Assembly: GCA_900317105.1 (NCBI GenBank)
Contig: ONFP01000004.1
Location: forward strand, 1 to 64,000
Source: an uncultured Succinatimonas sp.
GTDB taxonomy: Bacteria > Pseudomonadota > Gammaproteobacteria > Enterobacterales > Succinivibrionaceae
Length of the DNA: 64,000 bases
Reading direction: 5' to 3'
Shown: positions 36,176 to 45,591 of the stretch, piece after piece
Numbering within the stretch: position 1 is the stretch's first letter
Layout: the number at the start of each line of letters is the position of its first letter
Made by a program: the position numbers and the translations under genes
Notes under the pieces: model-generated
Databases searched by the model: none
What the model was told of the DNA's origin: nothing
What the model saw: only the letters and a program-made list of their open reading frames with translations

Positions 36176-36754
36176 CTACTTGTCTTCCTTCATGTACACA
36201 AATCCTGCCTTCAGATAAATAAGCATAGACCAGATTGTAAGAACAGTTGCAATAATCAGAGCAACTACACCTGCATAGATCATAACTTCGTTATATCTCC
36301 AGATTAATCCGGAAATAGCAACCAGCTGAATAGTGGTTTTCCATTTGCCAATCCAGCTTACTGCAACATTTGCTCTTTTACCCAGCTCAGCCATCCATTC
36401 TCTTAAAGCTGACACTGTAATCTCTCTTGCAATGATAATCATCGCCGGAATAGTTATGAACTTACCTAAATGAGGATACAGAACATCTCTATATAATGAG
36501 TAATGCTCAACAATCAGAACCAGCGCTGTACATACAATAATCTTATCTGCAACCGGATCCAGAAAAGCTCCGAACTTGGTTGTAAGCTTCAGTTTTCGGG
36601 CCAGATAGCCATCTAGCAGATCTGTCAGAGCTGCAATTACGAAAACAATTGCAGCATAGAAATTTGACATATCAGAAGGCATATAAAACAGCATGATAAA
36701 TACTGGAATCAGGCCTAATCTGATTAAAGTAAGAATATTTGGGATATTAAACAT
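36176..36754 (-). CDS. pgsA: CDP-diacylglycerol--glycerol-3-phosphate 3-phosphatidyltransferase
   Basis: Makes phosphatidylglycerophosphate, the precursor of phosphatidylglycerol and cardiolipin. The 192-residue membrane protein has the complete CDP-alcohol phosphatidyltransferase motif D45-x2-D48G-x2-AR-x8-G-x3-D66-x3-D70, and about four to five membrane helices. NIPNILTLIRL at the start is typical of PgsA. AGGA precedes the ATG. Last gene of the leftward run from accD to pgsA, 36 bases after truA. Confidence 0.95.
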   Translation of the reverse strand: MFNIPNILTLIRLGLIPVFIMLFYMPSDMSNFYAAIVFVIAALTDLLDGYLARKLKLTTKFGAFLDPVADKIIVCTALVLIVEHYSLYRDVLYPHLGKFITIPAMIIIAREITVSALREWMAELGKRANVAVSWIGKWKTTIQLVAISGLIWRYNEVMIYAGVVALIIATVLTIWSMLIYLKAGFVYMKEDK

Positions 36755-36790
36755 AACGTGTCCTAATTATTTTTTCTTTATTGTATCATG

Positions 36791-37576
36791 CTATGGCATC
36801 CAGATCGGACCAATACACTGTCTTTTAGGTAAATTAAATTCATTCGGATAACTTACATCCACAAGGTACAGTCCGTGAGGCTTTGCTGTTGGCCCAGCAA
36901 GATTTCTGTCCTTAGCATCAAACATATCTCTGAACCACTGCACTGAATTGGTTTTATTGCCTACAGTTAACAGTGAGCCCACAATATTTCTCACCATGTG
37001 CATTAAAAAGGCATTGGCTGCAATATCAAATACTATATATTGTCCATATCTGTAAACCTTGCAGAAATGAACACAGCGGTTTGAGGAACGGGATTCATCC
37101 TCAGAGGCTCTGAAGGAACTGAAATCGTGCTCTCCTAAAATATAGTCAGCAGCCGCCTGCATCAGATCAATATCATAATCGCCCTGATATACAGAAACCC
37201 CCTTGCTCAGAATTCCAGGTCTGTATAGCGTATTCTGAATTATATATCGATAACGTCTGGCTTTGGCTGAAAATCTGGCATGAAAAGAGTCACCCACATG
37301 TTTTGCCCAGGTTACAGCTATATCATTAGGAAGATTGTTATTGGTTCCCATAACCCAGCCGCGATCCGGTCTCTCTTTTATAACATCAAAATGTACCACC
37401 TGCCCCGTGGCATTAACACCGGCATCAGTTCTGCCGGCACACTGCAGCTGTATTTCCTCATCGGCAATAATTGAAAGAGCCCTTTCCAACTCACCCTGTA
37501 CTGTCTTTAAAGTACTCTGGCGTTGAAATCCAGCGTAATTACTTCCCTCGTATTCGATTCCTAAAGCAATGCGCAC
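36791..37576 (-). CDS. truA: tRNA pseudouridine(38-40) synthase
   Basis: Forms pseudouridine in the anticodon arm. The 261-residue protein (E. coli 270) has the catalytic aspartate D51 in [22 protein letters not shown] near 97-110, and the C-terminal [11 protein letters not shown] block. It begins with GTG, preceded by AGAGGA six to seven bases up. In E. coli truA lies just upstream of accD-folC-dedD; here it is in the same neighbourhood but downstream of them. Confidence 0.96.
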   Translation of the reverse strand: MRIALGIEYEGSNYAGFQRQSTLKTVQGELERALSIIADEEIQLQCAGRTDAGVNATGQVVHFDVIKERPDRGWVMGTNNNLPNDIAVTWAKHVGDSFHARFSAKARRYRYIIQNTLYRPGILSKGVSVYQGDYDIDLMQAAADYILGEHDFSSFRASEDESRSSNRCVHFCKVYRYGQYIVFDIAANAFLMHMVRNIVGSLLTVGNKTNSVQWFRDMFDAKDRNLAGPTAKPHGLYLVDVSYPNEFNLPKRQCIGPIWMP

Positions 37577-37591
37577 AAAAAATCCTCTTAA

Positions 37592-37963
37592 TCAGCCTTT
37601 GAAAATCTTAAATTTTGCAACAAAATAGGTAATGGCTGTTACTGCCACCATAGCCGTAATCAGTGCAGGTAAACCGCGAATATCACACAGCACCAGTCCC
37701 CATACAATGATATTACGAATCACAAGGGTTGAAACTGCCAGAATAAAAAATGACAGTGCACTGCCGTTTTTCTTAAAAGTAAAATTCTTATGTCCGAAAT
37801 AGGATACCCAGAAAGCTGTAATAAATGCAGCACTGGTAATAATATTCTCATGCAGTGTGGTAGCAAATACCAGTATGGTGGTTACAGCAAGATCAACTAA
37901 AGTTGCAGCTCCACCAACAATAACAAAGCGTATAAGCTCGTAAAAACTTTTTTTAGAATTCAT
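37592..37963 (-). CDS. gtrA: GtrA family membrane protein
   Basis: A 123-residue protein with four transmembrane helices, matching GtrA-family proteins thought to flip undecaprenyl-phosphate-linked sugars across the inner membrane. The family pattern FVIVGG-AT-VDL near 12-24 and the helix-3 FWVSYFGHKNFTFK segment are clear. I use the ATG (MNSKKSF); an in-frame TTG five codons upstream has no better ribosome site. It lies 117 bases after gtrB with a small hairpin between. The third, acceptor-specific transferase expected in a Gtr system is not adjacent. Confidence 0.85.
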   Translation of the reverse strand: MNSKKSFYELIRFVIVGGAATLVDLAVTTILVFATTLHENIITSAAFITAFWVSYFGHKNFTFKKNGSALSFFILAVSTLVIRNIIVWGLVLCDIRGLPALITAMVAVTAITYFVAKFKIFKG

Positions 37964-37981
37964 ACTGTTAACAAACAAAAT

Positions 37982-37997
37982 CCACTTAGAGAAGTGG
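37982..37997. other. hairpin between gtrB and gtrA
   Basis: CCACTT-AGAG-AAGTGG (extended to TCCACTT / AAGTGGA) is a perfect short hairpin, followed on the minus strand by TTTTGTTTG. It could be a weak terminator or processing site within the leftward run. A second imperfect stem (about 38033-38070, ACAGGG / CCCTGT) adds structure to the same 100-base gap. Confidence 0.35.
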
Positions 37998-38080
37998 AAT
38001 CATGGCGCTATGCGCAAGTTTAATTCTATTAACAGGGACAGATTCAAGCTGTAAGAATTCAGCCCCTGTCTCAAGTAAGA

Positions 38081-39130
38081 TTATGCGTTTTCTTTTTTAG
38101 CGGTTATTTTCTTAGCAGAGTTTTCCTCTGAATTGTAGGAAATACCGACGTCAGTTGAAGAAAGCCCCTGTGGAATCTTTTTAGCCAGAGGTCCAGTAAT
38201 GGACTGAGCTACGTAAACAGGTCTTCCTTTTACTTCCTGAGATAATCTTCCAACATATTCACCTAATATACCGATTGAAATCAGCTGAACTGCACCTAGG
38301 AACAGGATCACGCAGATCAAGGTGGTATAACCGGCGGTTGGGTTACCGAAGATCATTGTCTTCAGAATATTCCATGTCATATAGATCAGGGACAGCAGAC
38401 CGATAAATCCGCCTATATAGGACCAGACCTTTAATGGCAGAGATGAGAAAGCAAAAATTCCATCTAAGGCAAAGTTCCATAGTTTCCAGTAATTCCACTT
38501 GGTCTGTCCGGCAACTCTTTCAGGTCTGGTATAGCCAACACCTTTAGAACTGAAGCCAGGCCAGGCGTAAAGAGCTTTCATGAAACGGTTGCGTTCCTTA
38601 AGAGTCTTTAAGATATCAATAATCTTTCGGTCGATAAGTCTGAAATCACCAACATTAGATGGAATCTTAACCTTTCCGGACATCTTGTTAAAGACATAGT
38701 AGAAGCCTTCTGAAGAAACACGCTTGGTACTGGTGTCACTTGAGCGATCCTCTCTTACACCATATACAGTATCGATGCCTTCATCACGCCAGATTCTTAT
38801 AAAATCCAGTACCAGCTCAGGAGGATCCTGAAGATCAACATCAATAGGAACAATGGCATCAGACTGAACAAGATCTAAGGCTGCAGACATGGCTGCTTCT
38901 TTACCGAAATTTCTTGAAAGTCTGATTAAGCTTATTTTCTTATCATTTTCCTGTAGTTTTTCTATTAGTTCTACAGTATTGTCAGAAGAGCCGTCGTCAA
39001 TAAATACAATTTCAATATGCTCAAGCTCTGGAGCTAATTTTTCATTAACTGTTTTAACAAAAGTTTCAACTGTTTCATGTTCGTTATAAACAGGAACAAT
39101 TAAAGCAACCTTGTAATCAGGATTTCTCAT
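38081..39130 (-). CDS. gtrB: GtrB-type bactoprenol glucosyltransferase
   Basis: A GT2-family enzyme that transfers a sugar, usually glucose, from a nucleotide sugar to undecaprenyl phosphate on the cytoplasmic face. The 349-residue protein has the GT-A domain with VPVYNEHETV, FIDDGSSDNT (catalytic DD near 44-45) and DVDLQDPPEL (DxD-like near 98), then two C-terminal membrane helices (about 230-255 and 265-290) and a cytoplasmic tail. GAAGG precedes the ATG. It pairs with gtrA, with galU at 52.4 kb able to supply UDP-glucose. Confidence 0.9.
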   Translation of the reverse strand: MRNPDYKVALIVPVYNEHETVETFVKTVNEKLAPELEHIEIVFIDDGSSDNTVELIEKLQENDKKISLIRLSRNFGKEAAMSAALDLVQSDAIVPIDVDLQDPPELVLDFIRIWRDEGIDTVYGVREDRSSDTSTKRVSSEGFYYVFNKMSGKVKIPSNVGDFRLIDRKIIDILKTLKERNRFMKALYAWPGFSSKGVGYTRPERVAGQTKWNYWKLWNFALDGIFAFSSLPLKVWSYIGGFIGLLSLIYMTWNILKTMIFGNPTAGYTTLICVILFLGAVQLISIGILGEYVGRLSQEVKGRPVYVAQSITGPLAKKIPQGLSSTDVGISYNSEENSAKKITAKKENA

Positions 39131-39142
39131 AAGAACCTTCTT

Positions 39143-39808
39143 TTAGTCAGTTAAAAACTCGTGTCTTGATGATGGGTTGGTCTTAAAAAGACCGCCTAAG
39201 GCTGTGGTAGTGGTTTCAGAAGTCTGATCCTTAACACCTCTGGATTTTACACAGTAATGGGTAGCAGTGATGGTTACCGCAACATTTTTGGTATTCAGCA
39301 GCGTCTGAAGAGCTACCTTTATCTGCTGTGTAAGTCTTTCCTGTACCTGAGGACGGTGTCCAAAGAACTGAACTATTCGGTTAACCTTGGATAAGCCGAT
39401 GATTTTATCCGAAGGCATATAGGCAACCTTTGCCACCCCATCCATAACCACAAAATGATGTTCGCAGGTTGATGTAACGGTAATATTGCACACCTTTACC
39501 ATTTCATCAAAATGCATCTTGTTTTCAAATACACTCACTTTTGGAAAATTTCTGTAATCAAGGCCAGAGAATACTTCATCCACAAACATTCTTGCAACTC
39601 GGGATGGAGTTTCTGACAGAGAATCATCATTAAGATCAAGTCCTAAGGTAGTCATAATAGATGACATATGAGAGCGGATGATATCCTTTTTCTCTTCAGA
39701 AGTCAGTCCATTGTCCTGCCATGGTGATTCCAGTCCGTGCCTGATTAAAGCATCTCTTACTAATATAGCTTCAGGGGACAGTTCTGAATTATTTATCTGA
39801 GTAGTCAT
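39143..39808 (-). CDS. folE: GTP cyclohydrolase I
   Basis: First step of tetrahydrofolate synthesis: GTP to dihydroneopterin triphosphate. The protein matches E. coli FolE (222 residues) closely: [23 protein letters not shown], the zinc site STCEHHF and HYCVKSRG, and the [20 protein letters not shown] block. I use the ATG giving [10 protein letters not shown] (221 residues), which overlaps ybgI by 20 bases; an ATG eight codons earlier is possible, and neither has a strong ribosome site, so coupling to ybgI translation is likely. Confidence 0.96.
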   Translation of the reverse strand: MTTQINNSELSPEAILVRDALIRHGLESPWQDNGLTSEEKKDIIRSHMSSIMTTLGLDLNDDSLSETPSRVARMFVDEVFSGLDYRNFPKVSVFENKMHFDEMVKVCNITVTSTCEHHFVVMDGVAKVAYMPSDKIIGLSKVNRIVQFFGHRPQVQERLTQQIKVALQTLLNTKNVAVTITATHYCVKSRGVKDQTSETTTTALGGLFKTNPSSRHEFLTD

Positions 39809-40580
39809 AAACAGCAACTTCGTTTTCGACATTAAAATGCAGATGTATATGTTCTATATCAAACCTGCGGGCAATATGATCACCTAAAAGTTTGATACCG
39901 CCCTGTTCAGAGGCATCATGCCCCAATACAAAAACCGGAGTACCGGTTTCCTTGGCCATGTGGTATGTCTGCTCGTTTACATCTCCGGTAATCAGAGCCT
40001 CAAACTTCGGTACATAGTTTGAATCAATCAGAAAGGAACCGGAACCAGAACAAACAGTTACATCTGATATAAGAGCCTTCCTGTCACAGTTACCCAAAAC
40101 CTGAACACGGCACTGTAGCGAATCAGCGAGAACAGAGGCAATTTCACTGATGGATTTTTTACTTTCAAAATTTCCTTTCATAGCAATAGAGGTCGGATCA
40201 CCTGCACTGACATAATCAGAATTTTTCAGATCCAGAAGACTGCACAGATAGCTGTTGTTGCCGACTTCCCTATTGGCATCAAGAGGAAGATGATAAGCCA
40301 GAAGATTGATGTTTGATTCTAAAATGGCAGAATATCTTTCCTTTAGTGTCCCTCTGATTGGTGACATCTGCCCTTTCCATAGCAGACCGTGATGAACTAA
40401 AAGAGTATCTGCTCCTTCCTCAATAGCGGCATCAATTGCCTCAAGAGATGCTGTAACCGCTGTTGCGATTTTGGTACAGTTTTTAAAACCTTCAATCTGC
40501 ATTCCATTAAGGGAGGCATCAGAAAAAGAACCTACGTCAAGATAGGAATGAAGATAGGCTATCAGTTCATCTATATGCAT
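39789..40580 (-). CDS. ybgI: Nif3-like dinuclear metal-centre protein
   Basis: A 263-residue NIF3/YbgI/DUF34-family protein. Metal-ligand positions are visible: VHHGL near 62-66, AYHLPLDA near 94-101, and a C-terminal GHDASEQGG segment followed by HIHLHFN. The biochemical role is uncertain; GTP cyclohydrolase and metal-handling roles have been discussed for the family. Here it is translationally coupled to folE, which is interesting given that suggestion. AAGGTGA precedes the ATG. Confidence 0.9.
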   Translation of the reverse strand: MHIDELIAYLHSYLDVGSFSDASLNGMQIEGFKNCTKIATAVTASLEAIDAAIEEGADTLLVHHGLLWKGQMSPIRGTLKERYSAILESNINLLAYHLPLDANREVGNNSYLCSLLDLKNSDYVSAGDPTSIAMKGNFESKKSISEIASVLADSLQCRVQVLGNCDRKALISDVTVCSGSGSFLIDSNYVPKFEALITGDVNEQTYHMAKETGTPVFVLGHDASEQGGIKLLGDHIARRFDIEHIHLHFNVENEVAVYDYSDK

Positions 40581-40595
40581 ATGTTCACCTTATGA

Positions 40596-41399
40596 CTATA
40601 AAGTCTGGATCATACATTTAATACTTGTCTTGGCCTGAACCCTCTGACAGATTCCCTGTACAGCAGCTCTGTTCTTGGAAGTTCCAGCATAAACCTTAAT
40701 CAGTGGCTTACCATTGATATTCACGTTCTGTGTTACAGGATTAAAGCCTGCACTCTTAAGCTGATTTATAACCTGCTGTGCACCTGTTTTCTTTGAGAAT
40801 ACACCAACCTGAGCAGCATAGTTGCCTGAAGCTAAGGCATTTGAATCACTCTTCTGAGCTGGAGCCTTTTCCTTTGGAGTTTTTACGTTAGGAGTAGCAG
40901 CTGGAACATTTGCATGGGCTGATTTTAAGGTTTCGCTCTTTGTGCTCTGATTTGAAACACTTGGCAGAGTTACGTTAGATGAGGCACTGGTTGGAGTAGC
41001 AACCTCAAGCTCTGATGAAGCAAACATACTGTCATCAGGAATATCAGCAGCAGCAACTCCACTGGTATTGTCAGTTTTACTGCTCTTTAAAGCATCAAAA
41101 GGAGAATCAGCCTTTGGCTGTACCTGAGTCTTTGCAACAGAGTCATCAATAGGATCAAGCAGATCAGAGTAATCGTGTTCACCTGCTGATACTAGCTGAC
41201 CGTTATTATCGGTTACTGCTCCCTCAGGTGTAATGGCAATTGCATCTGCATTCTTTTTGGCAACCACATCATCCTTCATTAAAAAAGGCATGAAAATCAG
41301 AATAACTGATAATAAAACCAAAAAGCCAACAATTCTGTTTCTTAAACTTTTGGAAAGAGTCTTTCCTTCTTTTTTGTTTGTTTCTTTATTGTCAGTCAT
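40596..41399 (-). CDS. dedD: DedD-like cell-division SPOR protein
   Basis: A 267-residue bitopic protein: short cytoplasmic charged N-terminus, one membrane helix (about 25-43), a long low-complexity Ala/Ser/Thr/Lys periplasmic linker, and a C-terminal SPOR domain (about 192-267; NYAAQVGVFSKKTGAQQVI at its start) that binds denuded septal peptidoglycan. Its place directly after folC matches accD-folC-dedD in E. coli. The SPOR domain has two cysteines near the end (CQ and KCMIQ) that could form a disulfide. Confidence 0.88.
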   Translation of the reverse strand: MTDNKETNKKEGKTLSKSLRNRIVGFLVLLSVILIFMPFLMKDDVVAKKNADAIAITPEGAVTDNNGQLVSAGEHDYSDLLDPIDDSVAKTQVQPKADSPFDALKSSKTDNTSGVAAADIPDDSMFASSELEVATPTSASSNVTLPSVSNQSTKSETLKSAHANVPAATPNVKTPKEKAPAQKSDSNALASGNYAAQVGVFSKKTGAQQVINQLKSAGFNPVTQNVNINGKPLIKVYAGTSKNRAAVQGICQRVQAKTSIKCMIQTL

Positions 41400-41405
41400 T
41401 TTTAT

Positions 41406-42713
41406 TTATCCAATATCTATAGTTTTTAAAGCCTTAACCGCCTCTGTTACAGTCACAAAGGAGCCGATTACATAAATCTCATCATTTACATCAGTTTTTT
41501 CAAGGCTTTCTATTAGGGCCTCTTCAACTGCTGAATAAGATTTTACCAGAGCCTTGTCCACTCCGTCTGCTATAAGAGCATTATACAGTCTTTGAGCCTT
41601 TTCGCCTCGTTCTGTTGGCAGAGATGCAACATAGAACGCGTCAAAGGAAGACTTTAGAATCTTAAGAACTGATTCAATATCCTTATCTTTGAGCATTCCG
41701 ATAACCGCTGAGCGTCTACCAAGTTTAGGCTTTCTGTCTAAAACCTCTTTCAGATGGACAGCTGCTGGAGGATTGTGAGCAACATCCAGATAAACAGCAG
41801 GGGAACGGTGAACGCACTGCATTCTACCAGGCAGAGAAACTTCACTCATAGCCTTATTTACTGAAGTATTAGAGATTTTAAAGCCTTTTTCCAAAAGCAG
41901 ATGAATAACTTTTAAAGCTGCAGGAGCACAGATCAGAGGAATCTTCGGCATTGGATATTCAAAAGATGAAACAATTGAACTTCCTTTCTGAATATATCTG
42001 AATCTTGATCCTGACATTCCATAGAAATCAACACCTTCAACCATCAAAGAGGCATTCTTTTCTTTGCAGATCTGAGAAATTCTGTACAGCGGTTCATTCT
42101 TCATTCTGCCGACAACTACCAGTGAATTCTCCTTGATAATACCGGCTTTTTCTGCAGCAATCTTCTCAAGAGTGTCTCCAAGTATATGGGTGTGGTCAAG
42201 CCCGATTGAGGTAATTACACAGATATCGGCATCAAGTGCATTAACCGCGTCAAGACGCCCGCCCAGTCCGATTTCTAAAACAGCAACTTTTACACCTGCT
42301 CTGTCAAAGCATACAAAGCCAGCCAGAGTTGTGAACTCAAAATAGGTTAACGGAACATCCTTAGCCTTGTCATATACTAACGAAAAAGCTTCACATAAAA
42401 GTTCATCGCTGACAGGCTTTCCGTCTATCATGATTCGTTCATTAAACTTCATTAAGTGAGGAGAAGTATAAAGACCGGTACAAATTCCGCTGAAAGATAA
42501 GGCTGAGGAGATTAAAGCTGCAGTAGATCCTTTACCGTTTGTACCTGCGATTTCAATTTTAAGAGCTTTCTCAAGAGAAGACAGAGAAAGTCTGGAAATG
42601 ACTTCCTTAACACGAGAAAGGCCCAGTTCCATTTTAGTTGGATTCAGGCCTTCAATATAATCAAGCCAGGCTGAAAGAGAGCCAGGCTTTTCGCTGTTAT
42701 TTTTATTATTCAT
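41406..42713 (-). CDS. folC: bifunctional folylpolyglutamate / dihydrofolate synthase
   Basis: Adds glutamate to dihydropteroate and to reduced folates. The 435-residue Mur-ligase-type protein has P-loop GTNGKGST (57-64), YTSPHL near 80, the LGGRLDAVNA loop near 150, and GLDHTHILG near 170. The ATG directly follows an AGG with no spacer, so initiation may depend on coupling or on weaker upstream sequence. It lies 42 bases after accD and 6 bases before dedD. Confidence 0.95.
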   Translation of the reverse strand: MNNKNNSEKPGSLSAWLDYIEGLNPTKMELGLSRVKEVISRLSLSSLEKALKIEIAGTNGKGSTAALISSALSFSGICTGLYTSPHLMKFNERIMIDGKPVSDELLCEAFSLVYDKAKDVPLTYFEFTTLAGFVCFDRAGVKVAVLEIGLGGRLDAVNALDADICVITSIGLDHTHILGDTLEKIAAEKAGIIKENSLVVVGRMKNEPLYRISQICKEKNASLMVEGVDFYGMSGSRFRYIQKGSSIVSSFEYPMPKIPLICAPAALKVIHLLLEKGFKISNTSVNKAMSEVSLPGRMQCVHRSPAVYLDVAHNPPAAVHLKEVLDRKPKLGRRSAVIGMLKDKDIESVLKILKSSFDAFYVASLPTERGEKAQRLYNALIADGVDKALVKSYSAVEEALIESLEKTDVNDEIYVIGSFVTVTEAVKALKTIDIG

Positions 42714-42755
42714 CCTAATCTAACAAAATTCTCTGCCTAAGCAGAGAATCATGTC

Positions 42756-43724
42756 CTAAATCTTAACGTCTGAAGATTCAACTACCTGAGCTTCTACAGA
42801 CTGAGTCTTCTGAGCCTTTTTACGTTGTTTAGCTGCAGTCTTAACTTCAATTAATGGAGTATCAGGATTATTTGAGCCTAAAAGCAGAGCAACCAGATCA
42901 GCAACCTCATCTCTCATATGAGCACGGGTAACAATCATATCAATAGCGCCCTTTTCAACCAGGAACTCAGCTCTCTGGAAACCTTCTGGCAGCTTCTCTC
43001 TTACGGTCTGCTCAATAACACGAGGACCAGCAAAGCCGATTAAGGCATTTGGTTCTGCAATATTTACATCACCTAACATAGCAAGAGAGGCACTGACACC
43101 ACCCATGGTTGGATCGGTTAAAACACTGATGAATGGAAGATGCGCCTTTGAAAGTTTTGCAAGGGCGGCTGAAGTTTTTGCCATCTGCATCAGGGAGAAA
43201 AGTGATTCCTGCATACGGGCACCGCCTGAGGTGGCAAAACAGATCAGAGCACGGTGAGAACGAAGACATTCTTCAACAGCGGCACAGAAACGGGCGCCGA
43301 CTACAGAACCCATAGAACCGGCCATAAAATCAAATTCAAAAGCACAGGCAACTACAGGAAGTCCCTTTAAAGAGCCTTTGATAACTACAATAGCATCCTT
43401 TTCTCCAGATTTTTTCTGGGCAGCTGTAAATCTATCCTTGTATTTTTTCAGATCTTTGAACTTAAGGATGTCTTTTGGCTCGAGATCTTCTGCCAGCTCT
43501 TCTCTTCCATCCTTATCCAGGAATGAATCCAGACGAACTCTGGCTTTGATATGCATATGATGACCGCACTTAGGGCAGACGTTCAGATTTCTCTCTAACT
43601 CTGCTCTGTATAAAACCTGATCACAAGCTGAACATTTAGTCCAAACACCTTCAGGGATCTCGTGTTTGGTTCCACCAATAATTGATGGAGTTGCTTTGTG
43701 TAAAAGATTCTCAAGCCAACTCAT
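42756..43724 (-). CDS. accD: acetyl-CoA carboxylase, carboxyltransferase beta subunit
   Basis: With AccA forms the carboxyltransferase that makes malonyl-CoA. The 322-residue protein has the N-terminal zinc ribbon with C31, C34, C50 and C53, then the crotonase-like carboxyltransferase fold with [10 protein letters not shown] near 165, [10 protein letters not shown] near 205 and [13 protein letters not shown] near 230. The C-terminal Lys/Glu tail is longer than in E. coli (304 residues). First gene of the long leftward run. Confidence 0.97.
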   Translation of the reverse strand: MSWLENLLHKATPSIIGGTKHEIPEGVWTKCSACDQVLYRAELERNLNVCPKCGHHMHIKARVRLDSFLDKDGREELAEDLEPKDILKFKDLKKYKDRFTAAQKKSGEKDAIVVIKGSLKGLPVVACAFEFDFMAGSMGSVVGARFCAAVEECLRSHRALICFATSGGARMQESLFSLMQMAKTSAALAKLSKAHLPFISVLTDPTMGGVSASLAMLGDVNIAEPNALIGFAGPRVIEQTVREKLPEGFQRAEFLVEKGAIDMIVTRAHMRDEVADLVALLLGSNNPDTPLIEVKTAAKQRKKAQKTQSVEAQVVESSDVKI

Positions 43725-44164
43725 ATTACCTATACCTTAACTAACTAAAATTAAAAACTATAACACTGATATCCAGAACTTACGATTCAGTGCCAGTTTA
43801 TTTACGTAATCCTTTATATCTGTGTTTCATGCAGAAAACATGACACAGAGCAAAATCTTAACTACTAGCGATTCTGACCTTTTACAAAACTGTCTTTAAA
43901 ATAGACTGGTCAGATTATACTACGCTTTAGCTTATTGATTTTTAAGTGATGTGTATTTTAACAAAAAATTTTACAAAAAACATTCGCGAATAAAATATGA
44001 TTGTCATCAAATTTCTTCCTTGAACCTGTTTTTTCAGTAGCAAAACAAACCTTTTCATCTAGTATCTTTGTCGACAGGTTCTCAAAACAGTACTTTCCTT
44101 ACACCTTATCTATATGACTTACTCCTATAATATCTAAGTAAGTTATAGATACAGGATATATATA
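43725..44164. other. intergenic region between divergent accD and the antiporter gene
   Basis: About 440 bases without a supportable gene. Toward accD there is TAGTATAAT on the minus strand (-10 at 43914-43919), and toward the antiporter a TATAAT at 44126-44131, 34 bases before its ATG. CTGTG...CATG / CATGACACAG near 43828-43857 forms an imperfect hairpin. No further structure is evident. Confidence 0.5.
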
Positions 44165-45421
44165 ATGACAGGATTTCTCCCACTTATAATTGCACTGCTG
44201 TTTCTGGTTATCATATTTAACTTCATTAACCGAAAATTCTTTCATTTCTCCTATGAAATTGCCCTGATGCTTTTTGCTACTATTCTCGGAGCAATCTATG
44301 TGATGGTAAACAAGTACTTTTTGGATACCTCGCTAGTTAAAATGATGGATAAGCTTCAGCCTATCAATATTGAATCCTTCCTAATGGATGGAGCCCTTTG
44401 CTTTATGCTTTTTGCAGGCGCCTGTCATCTGAAGATTTCAGATTTTCTAAAACAGGCTCGTTCTGTTGGTGTTTACTCCTTTGTGGCAACCTTTTTAGGA
44501 GCTGTAATCTACGGTGTTATTTTCTACGCAATTACTTACTCCTTTTCACTGCAGATGTCATTCGCTGAATGTCTGATGCTGGGAAGTATCATCTCTCCAA
44601 CTGATCCTATAGCAGCCACAAGTATTCTCAATAAATTTGGACTGCCTCAGAAAACCGGATTCTTAATTGAAGCAGAATCTCTGTTAAATGACGGTGTAGG
44701 TGTAGCTGTCTTTGTCTGCTTCTCAGGGATGGTCATCGCCAACACATCGCCTGATACCTCAGTATTCTCTGTTCTTATACATCAGCTAGCAGGAGCAATG
44801 GTTATCGGTGCTGTCGTAAGCTTTATATGTTATGGCATGCTCAGTAAGGAAGATGATTTTAAACAGAGAATCTACATCAGCCTGCTGTGTGTTTCTCTAT
44901 CCTATCTGTTATGTCAGTATTTCAAATGCTCTGGCGCCATAGCTTGCGTAGTCTGCGGAATTATGTTCTCAGACTGGAGAGAAAAACAGAGCGAAGAGGT
45001 TCAGAATTCATTCAGCAGTTTTGATATCTGCTGGGAAGCCATAGATCATTTTTTAAACTCTGTACTTTACGTGATTATGGGACTTTCAGTTCTCATGATT
45101 ATGAGAATGAATGCAGTAGTTGTAATCTGTCTTGCAACCTTTTTCAGTAATCTTATTGGCCGAGGCGGTAGTGTATATCTGTGCTCATTCTTTATTAAGG
45201 AAATACCGGATCACTTCTCAAGAAATGGTTTTACTGCGCTAATGACCTGGGGAGGTCTTCGTGGCGGTCTATGTATTGCACTTGCCATGAGTACACAGGA
45301 TATGGTCAGTGAGGAGCATTTCCAGTACATTATGGGGGCAACCTATGCAATTGTATTCTTTACCACAGTTGTACAGGGACTTACTCTCAAACGCGTATAC
45401 AGAATGATTAGAAAAGATTAG
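44165..45421 (+). CDS. CPA1-type Na+/H+ antiporter
   Basis: A 418-residue inner-membrane exchanger with about 12-13 helices. The CPA1 ion-binding motif SPTDPIAA near 140-147, ESLLNDG near 168-174 and the TWGGLRGG segment near 360-367 are all present. It would expel Na+ for H+ and keep cytoplasmic pH and sodium balance. It has only a short C-terminal tail, unlike NhaP forms with long regulatory domains. AGGA precedes the ATG, and a terminator follows. Confidence 0.9.
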   Translation: MTGFLPLIIALLFLVIIFNFINRKFFHFSYEIALMLFATILGAIYVMVNKYFLDTSLVKMMDKLQPINIESFLMDGALCFMLFAGACHLKISDFLKQARSVGVYSFVATFLGAVIYGVIFYAITYSFSLQMSFAECLMLGSIISPTDPIAATSILNKFGLPQKTGFLIEAESLLNDGVGVAVFVCFSGMVIANTSPDTSVFSVLIHQLAGAMVIGAVVSFICYGMLSKEDDFKQRIYISLLCVSLSYLLCQYFKCSGAIACVVCGIMFSDWREKQSEEVQNSFSSFDICWEAIDHFLNSVLYVIMGLSVLMIMRMNAVVVICLATFFSNLIGRGGSVYLCSFFIKEIPDHFSRNGFTALMTWGGLRGGLCIALAMSTQDMVSEEHFQYIMGATYAIVFFTTVVQGLTLKRVYRMIRKD

Positions 45422-45494
45422 CAGTGACAAGTTCGAACTCTCATTCTGTATTCTTAAAAGACATTTGATTTTAGTTACTTTAAGAAAGTTAAAG

Positions 45495-45527
45495 AAAAGA
45501 CTTCCTGAAGTTAGAAAAGTCTTTTTT
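45495..45527 (+). terminator. Rho-independent terminator after the antiporter gene
   Basis: AAAAGACTT / AAGTCTTTT (9 bp) with a 13-base loop followed by T residues. A second hairpin, AGCTACAG / CTGTAGCT (45536-45560), lies just beyond, in the gap before the convergent outer-membrane protein gene. Confidence 0.75.
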
Positions 45528-45591
45528 GAGTGAATAGCTACAGCCTTTAAGACTGTAGCTTAAGAATAGTCAAATTAAGATGATAGCCTGA

